This document shows positions 17,188 to 25,407 of a stretch of 64,000 nt of DNA, one piece after another. Each line of letters begins with the position of its first letter. The first letter of the stretch is position 1. The stretch spans positions 682,001 through 746,000 of the forward strand of contig NZ_JACJUV010000001.1 of the NCBI RefSeq assembly GCF_014218805.1, written 5' to 3'. The translations under genes and the position numbers were made by a program. The notes beneath the pieces are model-generated. The model saw only the letters and a list, made by a program, of their open reading frames with translations. It did no database searches and was not told the DNA's origin. This DNA is from Teredinibacter franksiae (lineage in GTDB: Bacteria > Pseudomonadota > Gammaproteobacteria > Pseudomonadales > Cellvibrionaceae).

Positions 17188-18711
17188 TTAAATTCGAAAT
17201 CGTCCTACAAGTTCCATCATTTCTGCGGCACTGCTGGAAACGGCGGCGCTATTAGCAGACATACTGCTGGAACTTTCAGCGGTACGAGCAGCAACGCTCG
17301 ATACACTGTTAACATTTTGATCTATTTGCATGGCCGCAGCGCTTTGCTGCTCTGTAGTTGCGGCAATTTGATTTGTTCTATCACGTATGCTGCTTACAAT
17401 ATTGGTAATATTGTCCAGCGCCTCAGACGCCTGCCCGGCTTTTTCAACTGTGCGATCCGCCGCTTCTGTTCCGGCGCTCATCATTTCCACAGCCTTGTGC
17501 GCGCCAGCCTGCAAGCGCTCAATCATTTCCTGAATTTCGGTGGTAGAGCTTTGCGTTTTGGATGCCAGTGTGCGTACTTCATCTGCCACTACGGCAAACC
17601 CACGCCCCTGTTCACCGGCGCGTGCAGCTTCAATTGCCGCGTTTAGCGCAAGTAGATTGGTTTGCTCGGCAATTCCACGAATAACATCCAGCACCGAACC
17701 AATACCGACGGTTTCTTGCTGTAAGGTCTCTATCACCTGTGAAGAACTTTTAATGTCGTGAGAAAGGTTTTGAATTTGCTGCTTGGTGCCATCAACAATA
17801 CCTTTGCCACTTTCAGCGGCCGAATCTGCCTCGGAGGCACTTACAGCAGCCTCGTTTACACTGCGAGTAACGTCCTGAATAGCGCTGGACATCTCGTTTA
17901 CCGACTCCACAACCTGCTGAATGTCCGTTTGCTGTGCTCGACTAGCACACTCATTTTCTTGAGACATACTCACCAAACGGGATGACTCTTTGTCAACAGA
18001 ACCGGCTATGGTTACAACGTTGCCAATAATGGATTGCAACTGTTCAATAAAGGAGTTGAAGCATCGGGCTAATTCAGAAACTTCATCGCGCCCATCTTCG
18101 GGTAGCCTTCGTGTTAGATCGCCCTCGCCTTCAGATATATCGCGTAGGGCTAAAACAATACGGTTAACCGGTTTAACGATGCCCGCTTGAACCATGTAGG
18201 CGATACCCGCAGAAACCAAGCTAACCAGTAACACTACCCAAATGGCATCAATTACCATGCTGTCAATCGTTTCTTCAACCTCGGCAAAATCAATGTGCAT
18301 GGAAATTAAACCAATACGATTTCCCTGGGAGAGTATTTCTTCAGTCATCACCACCCCCCCATCAACAGTTTCTATGCCTACAGGGTTAGGAGAGGACGGC
18401 AAGCGGCTTTGACTTTCGTTTAGAATGTAGGAAGCAAATGGTTTGTCGTCGACATACACCCTTGCGGCAAATACTCGCGGGCTTACCTTTAACGCTGCAA
18501 GCGATGCCTCCACCGTCGTAACATCTTCAAAACTAATCGCGCCCTCACTCGCATGTCCAAGCACTTGTGCAAGCGTTTGAGTATCTTCAAGAATGGCCGA
18601 CTCAAGCGTTTCGATACCGGAACGGACACTAACAAAGGTGCTAACGATAACCGCAAACACACAGGTAACTGTTACGCTGAGCAATATTTTTAACTTCAGA
18701 GAGAAGTTCAT
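17188..18711 (-). CDS. Methyl-accepting chemotaxis protein, CHASE8-like sensor
   Basis: 507 residues. TM1 is about 8-28; a periplasmic domain (30-152) with the pattern [20 protein letters not shown] and [16 protein letters not shown] resembles CHASE8; TM2 is 156-175; HAMP is 176-230. The signalling hairpin has the conserved tip [20 protein letters not shown] (345-364). The C terminus (MELVGRFRI) lacks a CheR-tether pentapeptide. It likely feeds the main CheA array. Ligand unknown. It is transcribed with the small exported protein downstream. A TAAAGTTT sequence lies about 80 nt upstream, but I see no matching FliA -10. Confidence 0.9.
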   Translation of the reverse strand: MNFSLKLKILLSVTVTCVFAVIVSTFVSVRSGIETLESAILEDTQTLAQVLGHASEGAISFEDVTTVEASLAALKVSPRVFAARVYVDDKPFASYILNESQSRLPSSPNPVGIETVDGGVVMTEEILSQGNRIGLISMHIDFAEVEETIDSMVIDAIWVVLLVSLVSAGIAYMVQAGIVKPVNRIVLALRDISEGEGDLTRRLPEDGRDEVSELARCFNSFIEQLQSIIGNVVTIAGSVDKESSRLVSMSQENECASRAQQTDIQQVVESVNEMSSAIQDVTRSVNEAAVSASEADSAAESGKGIVDGTKQQIQNLSHDIKSSSQVIETLQQETVGIGSVLDVIRGIAEQTNLLALNAAIEAARAGEQGRGFAVVADEVRTLASKTQSSTTEIQEMIERLQAGAHKAVEMMSAGTEAADRTVEKAGQASEALDNITNIVSSIRDRTNQIAATTEQQSAAAMQIDQNVNSVSSVAARTAESSSSMSANSAAVSSSAAEMMELVGRFRI

Positions 18712-19037
18712 GAAAACACCTTTAATATTGGCGCTTTGTGTAAAACAGCAGAGGCCAAGTTAAATTTTGATGGGTTCTGTGAGGCTCCAAAAAAACTTTA
18801 GATACTCCTAATAAGAACGCGCGCATTAAACAACAGTAGAACTTTTAACGCCAACCAAACGGACAAACAAAACTAAAATATTCTTGATAGCTAAAAATCT
18901 AGCATGAACAAGCATAAAAAAAATAAGAGTCCAGCATTTTTTATGAACAATTTATATAACAACACCTAAATAGCCGTGATTCATGTGAATTCGCGGAACA
19001 AAGGGCCCTAGCCCAATTCAACACTTTGCCTGCCGAT
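18712..19037. other. 326-nt AT-rich intergenic region
   Basis: No gene seen. It holds the upstream region of the MCP and the end region of the cheW operon. An AT-only stem CATAAAAAA (18913-18921) with TTTTTTATG (18937-18945) gives the minus strand an 8-T run and might act as a weak terminator after the lipoprotein gene. TTGTTCAT occurs twice there. AGGGCCCT (18990s) is a palindrome close to the stop. Confidence 0.35.
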
Positions 19038-19658
19038 TTATTCGATTTCGGAATCCGTACTCCACGGCCATACCTTGAAATACTGTAAAAGGGATTTTTC
19101 CCCGTCTTCAGTTTGCGCTTGCGTTGCTGTTTGCGAAGACTGTGGACCATTTTTACTATCGACCGCCTTGGCAGCGTCCTCAGCAGGAAGAATTGCACTC
19201 GCATCTGTTTGCGGTGTGGCCTGAATATAAGCCTGATGGAGGTCGGCTGTTGAAACGAGAGCTTGGCTATTGCCAAAGTAGCGGGAGGTTTGAGCTTGCG
19301 AGTAGTCGTCGCGCCAATGTTTTCTCAACAATTGCTTCTCAAATAAAATATGCAGGTACTCTACTTCGCTGTGCTTACCATCAATACGCATTACGACCAA
19401 AAAATCAGCATGCTTGTGGTCTGTACGACTTAATCGATAGTTAAATATTTGTTTCGAATCTGGCCCCTGCTGAACACTCTCAGGATCACCTAACTGGGAC
19501 AACACCCAGCTCTGCGACGTTTTACTGCGATGAAGGTCGTTAAAAAATGATTCGGGCAATCGGCCTTCGTCATCAATATAGGCCGTTTTATTATAGAAAG
19601 AGCAGCCAGAAAGAAGTAAGGCGACCCCAAAAAAGAGGTACAGACGGCTACGCAACAT
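19038..19658 (-). CDS. Putative lipoprotein in the cheW operon
   Basis: 206 residues from the ATG at 19658, chosen because it gives a lipoprotein signal: MLRSRLYLFFGVALLLSGCS, lipobox LSGC with Cys19. The frame is open 21 codons further upstream, but that part overlaps the DUF2802 gene and would block the signal. The stretch SWVLSQLGDPESVQQGPDSK followed by a strand-rich region is reminiscent of small BamE/SmpA-like lipoproteins; that is only a resemblance. The second half is low-complexity Ala/Gln/Ser and ends SLLQYFKVWPWSTDSEIE. Overlaps DUF2802 by 11 nt, hence same operon. Function unknown. Confidence 0.75.
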   Translation of the reverse strand: MLRSRLYLFFGVALLLSGCSFYNKTAYIDDEGRLPESFFNDLHRSKTSQSWVLSQLGDPESVQQGPDSKQIFNYRLSRTDHKHADFLVVMRIDGKHSEVEYLHILFEKQLLRKHWRDDYSQAQTSRYFGNSQALVSTADLHQAYIQATPQTDASAILPAEDAAKAVDSKNGPQSSQTATQAQTEDGEKSLLQYFKVWPWSTDSEIE

Positions 19659-20073
19659 GGTGCTGACTAGCCCGGCCGTATAGCATTTGCATAAGATCAA
19701 CTTCGGAAACGGACAGACCACTACTGGCTGCCACTGCGCGGGAATCCAGCCCCTGCTCTATCAGTTTTTGAGCTTGAGAATAGGAAAACTCCAAATCCTG
19801 CTGACGGATATCCTGTTGCTGGTCCTGTAGGCTGCGGATTTTTTTCTCCAGCGCTAGCACGCGCTGACCGAACCCGAGTGAGCCCGAACTAATCAAAAAT
19901 ATTTTTTTCTCCAGCGCTTGAATATTGTCACCTAAGCGTACGATCATTCGACGCTGAGCGAAAATTTGCATAAGCAGTAAGGCAAGGGCAATACCCACAG
20001 TGGCTATTAAAAACAATACAGGCACGCCAGAGCCCATTAAATTTTCAGTGAACCACAGAGTCAGATATTCCAC
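19648..20073 (-). CDS. DUF2802 membrane protein downstream of cheW
   Basis: 141 residues. A single N-terminal membrane segment (about 17-38), a coiled coil (45-95, ALEKKI repeated) and a C-terminal helix-turn-helix-like piece (AQKLIEQGLDSRAVAASSGL). DUF2802 proteins sit directly after cheW in Pseudomonas polar-flagellar loci; role unknown. It lies 2 nt after cheW, so is co-translated. The C-terminal module looks like a degenerate DNA-binding helix pair fused to a membrane anchor. Confidence 0.85.
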   Translation of the reverse strand: MEYLTLWFTENLMGSGVPVLFLIATVGIALALLLMQIFAQRRMIVRLGDNIQALEKKIFLISSGSLGFGQRVLALEKKIRSLQDQQQDIRQQDLEFSYSQAQKLIEQGLDSRAVAASSGLSVSEVDLMQMLYGRASQHHVA

Positions 20074-20075
20074 AC

Positions 20076-20561
20076 TTATACACCTTCAATCTCTGCCCAC
20101 TCGTCATCCGTCAATAATTTGTCGAGTTCAATAAGAATAAGCAGTTCGTTGTTTTTGTGACAAACCCCTTGAATAAACTTGGCACTTTCTTCATTTCCGA
20201 CGTTTGGCGCGGTTTCAATTTCGGACTGACGCAGATAAACCACTTCTGCCACGCTATCGACCAGAATACCCACCACATGGGCATCGGCCTCGATAATGAC
20301 AATACGTGTATTGTCCGTTACTTCTCCAGGCGGCAGCGCAAAGCGCTCGCGGGTGTCAATGACGGTAACAACATTGCCACGAAGGTTGATAATGCCAATA
20401 ACATAACTTGGCGCACCGGGTACTGGCGCGATCTCGGTATAACGCAGAACTTCCTGCACCTGCATAACATTTACACCGTAGGTTTCACCCGCCAGTTTAA
20501 ATGTCACCCACTGTAGTACAGGATCTTCACTTGATTTATTAATACTCGAATTCGCTGCCAT
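20076..20561 (-). CDS. cheW: Chemotaxis coupling protein CheW
   Basis: 161 residues, a single CheW domain (about 14-155) linking receptors to CheA. Family motifs: QWVTFKLAGETYGVNVMQVQ, VPGAPSYVIGIINLRGNVVT and the VDSVAEV segment. It starts a three-gene unit (cheW-DUF2802-lipoprotein) with a good RpoN-type promoter 83 nt upstream. In Pseudomonas CheW also ends the main che operon after ParP. Confidence 0.95.
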   Translation of the reverse strand: MAANSSINKSSEDPVLQWVTFKLAGETYGVNVMQVQEVLRYTEIAPVPGAPSYVIGIINLRGNVVTVIDTRERFALPPGEVTDNTRIVIIEADAHVVGILVDSVAEVVYLRQSEIETAPNVGNEESAKFIQGVCHKNNELLILIELDKLLTDDEWAEIEGV

Positions 20562-20643
20562 AGATAGTATTCCTTAATTTTTCCGCCGGGCAGGTGTCAA
20601 AATTCAACCACACGGCGTCAGATCTACCTTTTAATATAGTTAA

Positions 20644-20660
20644 TTGCAGCTTCTATGCCA
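20644..20660 (-). promoter_or_regulatory. RpoN (sigma54) promoter of cheW
   Basis: Minus strand TGGCAT-AGAAG-CTGCAA: GG and GC are exactly 10 nt apart and TGGCA plus TGCA match the -24/-12 consensus with one mismatch in the -12 box. Expected start near 20634, giving a 73-nt leader to cheW. It lies in the parP-cheW gap, so cheW can be made apart from parC-parP. Confidence 0.7.
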
Positions 20661-20696
20661 GCTAATCAATCAGTTTTTTAATTGCGGGCACCGTTA

Positions 20697-21653
20697 TTAA
20701 GCTTTATCGCAAGCGGTTAGCATCGCGCCCATCTGCGGGATATCAATGAGCGCACACATGGCCGATTTAACCGTTCCTGCCAGCCAAGGGCGGCTAGTAC
20801 GTGACGTTCGCCACTTAACTTCATCAGGATTGATCGAAATCGGTTGATTGACAACATCCACGGCCAATCCCCAGGGTAAACCATCGATGGAGATAACGTA
20901 TTTGGCCGAATCTAGAAAACTATCCGAATACTTTTCAGGCATAACAAACAATGCCGTATTCACCGTTTTTATTTGCCCTTGTGGTGAGTTCAACAGCCCC
21001 ATAAACCAATCGGTTTGACCAAAGATGGGCGTCAACTCTTCGCCTATCTTGACTATTTGCCCCAATGCTACCAACGGCACGGCTAGGGTTAACCCGGAAA
21101 CATCAAACAACAGCACATCAAAACGCTCTTGCGCCCATTGAGGCCGACCGTCTTTGCCCCATTCCAACACCGAGTTAATGCTCTGTTCAAAGGCATGATC
21201 TACCGTACTTTCCTCGACAACGTCGACCGCGGTTTGGCCAATTTTTTCGCGCAGTAGCGCTTCCGCTTTGTCCTCCTCGGTGACCTCCGATTTTTTTTGT
21301 TCTGTCTTTTGTTCTGTCTTTGGCTGGGCCTGCTCTGGGGCAGCGGTAGTCACCTGCTGCGACAACAGCGCCTGTAATTGCGTGCGCTTAAGCACTTCAA
21401 GCTTGGCAAGGTCTGTATCGGGCTCTGAACTAACCGTTTTGGCAATTACACTTTTCTTTTGAGGCGCAGGCTTTAACGAAGGAGCATGCTCCGCTGACAG
21501 CTGCTGTTGGTTGTTTGCGTGGGGTTCTTCCTGTTTAACAGGATGTGGCGGCGCCTGGAGGGGAGCGATATCGGACTTAATACCCAGATCTGATTCCGTG
21601 AGTAAATCAGAAAAATAATCGAGTAATGGGTCATTATGTTTATTGCGGGTCAT
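20697..21653 (-). CDS. parP: ParP-like CheW-domain protein
   Basis: 318 residues. Residues 1-150 are low-complexity Gln/Glu/Pro (QQ and EQKTEQKK stretches). A CheW-like domain fills about 175-315 (RFDVLLFDVSGLTLAVPLVA, then WFMGLLNSPQGQIKTVN). In Vibrio and Pseudomonas ParP sits after the ParA-like ParC, binds CheA and MCPs and keeps arrays at the pole. The start overlaps the parC stop by 4 nt. The long disordered N-terminal part probably tethers ParC. Confidence 0.88.
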   Translation of the reverse strand: MTRNKHNDPLLDYFSDLLTESDLGIKSDIAPLQAPPHPVKQEEPHANNQQQLSAEHAPSLKPAPQKKSVIAKTVSSEPDTDLAKLEVLKRTQLQALLSQQVTTAAPEQAQPKTEQKTEQKKSEVTEEDKAEALLREKIGQTAVDVVEESTVDHAFEQSINSVLEWGKDGRPQWAQERFDVLLFDVSGLTLAVPLVALGQIVKIGEELTPIFGQTDWFMGLLNSPQGQIKTVNTALFVMPEKYSDSFLDSAKYVISIDGLPWGLAVDVVNQPISINPDEVKWRTSRTSRPWLAGTVKSAMCALIDIPQMGAMLTACDKA

Positions 21654-22456
21654 ACGGCACCGTGAGCATCAATACTCGCCATTTCCGGCATGTTCTGATC
21701 GTTTAAAAACTGGTAAAGCGATTTGTAGGCCGCTACACCACGTGTTCCGTTGTCGAATAAATGCGGCGGCACTCCGGCTTTACTCGCATCGCGCAAGCGG
21801 GTATCTACGGGAATTTTTCCTGACCATACATCATCACCAAAATTGTTACGAATGGTACGTAAACTGGTTACGCTCGCTTGGGTTCTTCGGTCATACATGG
21901 TGCCGATAATGTGATATTTCAGTAGCTGTTGCCGCGATCGGCTCATCATATTTAACGTGTGTAATATTCTTTCCAATCCTTTTATCGCTAAAAATTCCGT
22001 CTGCACCGGAATAATTAAGCGACTGCAAGCGGCTATGGCATTTACCATTAAAACGCCTAGCTGCGGGGGGCAGTCAACTATGGCTAGGTCAAAATCGTTA
22101 AAGATGGCCGACAAGCTTTTGGATATGACTAGCCCCATACCGTCACCAATGGTTTTTCGTTCAAGCGTCGCCAGCAACGTTGAAGCCGGTAGTAGGCTTA
22201 ACCCAGCGAACGGGGTCGGTATAATTATTTTTTCTACGAGGTTATGACTGATATTTTTTCGATTATCAAAAAGAGTAAAAGCCGAATCGGTAAGGGTATC
22301 CGGGTTTTGTCGAAAATAGCAGGATAGAGAACCGTGGGGGTCAAGGTCAATTAATAGTACGCGTTTGCCCGACTCAGCAGCTAAGCCGCCGAGGGCTACA
22401 GTAGTGGTGGTTTTACCGACTCCACCCTTTTGGTTGGCAACTGTCCAGACTTGCAC
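21650..22456 (-). CDS. parC: ParC, ParA-like ATPase for chemotaxis array placement
   Basis: 268 residues. Deviant Walker A NQKGGVGKTTTTVAL at 8-22, Walker A' VLLIDLDPHGS near 34, Walker B LAIVDCPPQLG near 122. ParC localises chemosensory arrays to the cell pole together with ParP. Followed by parP with a 4-nt overlap and preceded by a strong RpoN-type promoter, so parC-parP form a unit separate from motCD. Confidence 0.92.
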   Translation of the reverse strand: MQVWTVANQKGGVGKTTTTVALGGLAAESGKRVLLIDLDPHGSLSCYFRQNPDTLTDSAFTLFDNRKNISHNLVEKIIIPTPFAGLSLLPASTLLATLERKTIGDGMGLVISKSLSAIFNDFDLAIVDCPPQLGVLMVNAIAACSRLIIPVQTEFLAIKGLERILHTLNMMSRSRQQLLKYHIIGTMYDRRTQASVTSLRTIRNNFGDDVWSGKIPVDTRLRDASKAGVPPHLFDNGTRGVAAYKSLYQFLNDQNMPEMASIDAHGAV

Positions 22457-22553
22457 TGAATAACTGTCTCACATTTAAGCTGACACTCGTACAAATACCA
22501 TTGCGGAAATTTATTGCCGCTTCTATGGCATTAAGCACACCCTTTATCGTAAG

Positions 22554-22569
22554 AGCAATTCCCGTGCCC
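22554..22569 (-). promoter_or_regulatory. RpoN (sigma54) promoter of parC-parP
   Basis: Minus strand GGGCACGGGAATTGCT. Against TGGCACG-N4-TTGCW only the first base differs, with GG-N10-GC spacing. It lies in the 122-nt gap between motD and parC; the expected start near 22542 leaves an 86-nt leader. Confidence 0.72.
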
Positions 22570-22578
22570 ACAGCATTT

Positions 22579-23469
22579 TCACTCCGGCGTTCCCCTCCCC
22601 TTGGCGTCGCTGGTAAACAACAAACCACCACTGGGTAATTTAATCGGCTTCACCACATCATCGGCTTGTTGATTGTTCGGCGCTATATCCCCTTCAGCGG
22701 GCGGCGTGGGCAACTCCGGCTCTGCTGTAGCATCTACCTCACTCGGCATTCCCGAAGCAGCCATAAGCTCCTCTGCATCTTCTCGTGGCGCCAGCACTTG
22801 GCTCCTCGCTACCCTTAAAATAACTCTGCGATTGCTCGCTCTACCCTCGGCTGTGGCGTTATCCGCTACCGGCTGATATTCACCGTAGCCTATTGCCGAC
22901 AATCGCGTAGGGTCTACACCCCCAAAGGCAAGAAGGTTTACCACCGCTACGGCTCTGGCTGAAGAAAGCGCCCAATTATTATCGAAATTTGCGTTGCGAA
23001 TTGGAATGTTGTCGGTATGACCGCTAACCGCAATGGCGTTCTCGAACGGCGAAAGTGTATTGGCAAGCTGAGAAAATATGGCTATCGCCTCTGCGCTAGG
23101 GTCAGCACTTGCGCTGCTAAACAGTACATTGGCATTCAGCTCTATCTCAACCCAATCTTCATTTCCCCATACCGAAAGCGCGCCCTCTTTTAGTGAGCCC
23201 TGTAACAGCTCTGTTAGCTCGGTTTCTACCTGGGTTAATGGCGCTAACGTATCGAACCCGGCGTCTTCTTCACCAACCGGCGATTGACGGCTTTGAGAGA
23301 AAGCCGATTGTAAAGTGTCGGATAACACTCGGTATTTTTTCTCGTTAACCTGAGATACCGAATACATCACCACAAAAAAAGCAAACAGTAGCGTAATGAA
23401 ATCGCTATACGAAACCAGCCAACGCTCATGATTGATTTTGGTTTCTATTGAAATTCGGCGTTTTAACAT
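22579..23469 (-). CDS. motD: Flagellar stator protein MotD (MotB family)
   Basis: 296 residues. A short cytoplasmic basic start, one membrane helix with the proton-binding Asp in YSDFITLLFAFFVVMYSVSQ (D23), a plug/linker, then an OmpA-like peptidoglycan domain (about 110-232: VSGHTDNIPI, ALSSARAVAVVNLL, ASNRRVILRV). A Pro/Glu-rich tail of about 60 residues follows. With MotC it forms the second stator of Pseudomonas-type polar flagella. motC lies 23 nt upstream. Confidence 0.94.
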   Translation of the reverse strand: MLKRRISIETKINHERWLVSYSDFITLLFAFFVVMYSVSQVNEKKYRVLSDTLQSAFSQSRQSPVGEEDAGFDTLAPLTQVETELTELLQGSLKEGALSVWGNEDWVEIELNANVLFSSASADPSAEAIAIFSQLANTLSPFENAIAVSGHTDNIPIRNANFDNNWALSSARAVAVVNLLAFGGVDPTRLSAIGYGEYQPVADNATAEGRASNRRVILRVARSQVLAPREDAEELMAASGMPSEVDATAEPELPTPPAEGDIAPNNQQADDVVKPIKLPSGGLLFTSDAKGRGTPE

Positions 23470-23492
23470 TTATCTCCCCTCCTGAGGTACTG

Positions 23493-24233
23493 TCAGTGGA
23501 GATACCCGCTCAGTTTCATCTCAATCGCACGTGGGTTTTCACCATCGGCAATGGCAATAATGCCTTCGATCAATAACTCGCGAAATTGGGACTGCTCTTT
23601 AATGCAGGCCTTAAGCTTATTCGCGATGGGAAGCAGTAACAGGTTGGCAAAAGCCACACCATAGATAGTCGCCACAAAAGCCACCGCGATTCCTGGACCG
23701 AGCTCTGCCGGGTCTGCTAGGTGCTGCATCACATGGATAAGCCCCATTACCGCACCAATAATACCGATGGTTGGCGCGTAGCCACCCATGCTCTCGTAAA
23801 ATTGAACAGCATCATGATCGCGCTGTTCAGCCACGATTAGATCTGTTTCCATCACGTGACGTATGACGTCTGGCTCGCTGCCATCGACCAAAAGCTGTAG
23901 ACCTTTTTTGGAGAAAGCATCTTTCTCTCGTTCGGCAATATTTTCTAGCCCTAACAAACCTTCTTTGCGTGCCGATTTGGCCCAACCGACAACGCGCTTA
24001 ATACCCTGTTGGAATTTTTGTCTCGGTGGCCGAAATATCCACTTGAATAACCCCATTGCGCGTCGCAATCCGTTAAGCGGCGTTTGCAGTATGGCGGCGC
24101 CAAAAGTACCACCAATAACGATGACGGCCGCAGGACCGTTGGCGAGGGAGCCCCACGTTCCGCCTTCTAAAAAATTACCCCCTAGCAATGCAGCAAAGCC
24201 GAGGATGACACCGATAATACTGAGAATATCCAT
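23493..24233 (-). CDS. motC: Flagellar stator protein MotC (MotA family)
   Basis: 246 residues, four membrane segments (about 2-20, 33-50, 148-168, 180-200) and a basic cytoplasmic loop containing RRAMGLFKWIFRPPRQKF for contact with FliG. The family TM3 motif SMGGYAPTIGIIGAVMGLIH is present. It drives rotation by proton flow with MotD. It begins 11 nt after cheB, as in Pseudomonas. Confidence 0.95.
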   Translation of the reverse strand: MDILSIIGVILGFAALLGGNFLEGGTWGSLANGPAAVIVIGGTFGAAILQTPLNGLRRAMGLFKWIFRPPRQKFQQGIKRVVGWAKSARKEGLLGLENIAEREKDAFSKKGLQLLVDGSEPDVIRHVMETDLIVAEQRDHDAVQFYESMGGYAPTIGIIGAVMGLIHVMQHLADPAELGPGIAVAFVATIYGVAFANLLLLPIANKLKACIKEQSQFRELLIEGIIAIADGENPRAIEMKLSGYLH

Positions 24234-24244
24234 GGCAGTTCTCG

Positions 24245-25387
24245 CTACAAATCAGATTGCAGGCGAACGCTGAATTGTGGCAGCGGTAAAACATCATCCG
24301 ATAACTTAGCATTGGCAACCGCTTGCGGCATACCGTACACCACGCTGGTCTGCTCATCCTGGCTCCACACCGATGCGCCCTTACTCTTAAGTAGGCGAGT
24401 GCCATCGCAACCATCTGCACCCATGCCCGTTAATATGATGGCAAGTACTTTTCCATTAAAGCTATTGGCAAGCGAGGCGAAGGTTATATCCACACAGGGC
24501 TTATAGTTCACCCTATCGTCGCCATCGATAATTTTTATTCTCTGGCCACCACGGTCTAAAATCATTTGTTTGCCACCCGGCGCAATCAGCACCTGGCCAG
24601 CGATTAATCTATCGCCGGTTTCCGCTTCCTTAATTTTTAACGCGCACAACCTATCGAGACGCTCAGCGAAAGCACGGGTAAAGTTTTCCGGCATATGCTG
24701 CACAATTAAAATGGGGGCAGGGAAATCAACGGGCAGGTTAGTAACAATATCGGACAATGCAACCGGGCCGCCTGTTGAAGTACCAATAACAACCAGCTTT
24801 ACTTTTCCCTTCAAATTTTGCCTAGGAAAAATGGTTTTAACCGGTGCTGATGGCGGAGCAGATGCTGCACGAGCGGCAGACTTTTCGGCCATGCGCTCAC
24901 GTAATTCCGAGGTTTTCTGCTTGGCTCGCTGTGAACGAAGCCCAGCTTCGGCCGCTAGTTCGTCCGTCGATCGTACCGGCTGCAGGTTAGCCTTACTAGC
25001 AAAAGTAATGAGTGTTTCATGTAGTTTTCGCTTCAGTGCGCTAGAACTACTGGACACTTCGGCAAAATTCTTTGGGATGAAATCTACCGCGCCGGCTTCG
25101 AGCGCCTGTAACGTAATTTTTGCGCCTTCATAGGTTAGCGATGAAAACATTACGATGGGAACTGGACGCTCGGCCATAATGGCACGAACAGCCGAGACGC
25201 CATCTAAATACGGCATTTCGTAATCCATCGAAATAACATCGGGCAAGAGTTTTTGGGCCTTTTCTATCGCTTCTTGTCCATTGGCCGCTATCCCAACCAC
25301 TTCGAGTTCGGGGCTCTCACTAATGATCTCTTTCAACCTATGCTGAAAAAAACTGGAATCGTCTACGATGAGAACCTTGTATGGCAC
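24245..25387 (-). CDS. cheB: Chemotaxis methylesterase CheB (main cluster)
   Basis: 380 residues. Receiver domain 1-125 with Asp9-Asp10 and phospho-acceptor Asp55 (SMDYEMPYLDG); linker 130-185; CheB esterase 190-375 with the catalytic Ser in GTSTGGPVALSD, His in VQHMPENFTRAF and Asp in GMGADGCDGTRLL. It removes methyl groups from MCPs and deamidates them. No cheR accompanies this cluster in the window; the only cheR is in the second cluster, so the main CheR must be elsewhere or shared. Confidence 0.95.
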   Translation of the reverse strand: MPYKVLIVDDSSFFQHRLKEIISESPELEVVGIAANGQEAIEKAQKLLPDVISMDYEMPYLDGVSAVRAIMAERPVPIVMFSSLTYEGAKITLQALEAGAVDFIPKNFAEVSSSSSALKRKLHETLITFASKANLQPVRSTDELAAEAGLRSQRAKQKTSELRERMAEKSAARAASAPPSAPVKTIFPRQNLKGKVKLVVIGTSTGGPVALSDIVTNLPVDFPAPILIVQHMPENFTRAFAERLDRLCALKIKEAETGDRLIAGQVLIAPGGKQMILDRGGQRIKIIDGDDRVNYKPCVDITFASLANSFNGKVLAIILTGMGADGCDGTRLLKSKGASVWSQDEQTSVVYGMPQAVANAKLSDDVLPLPQFSVRLQSDL

Positions 25388-25407
25388 AAAGCCTCCTTTA
25401 GTTAGGG

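Noticed and set aside
18770..18800. FliA promoter of the MCP at 18711
   Set aside because: TAAAGTTT is present on the minus strand but the expected GCCGATAA -10 is not.
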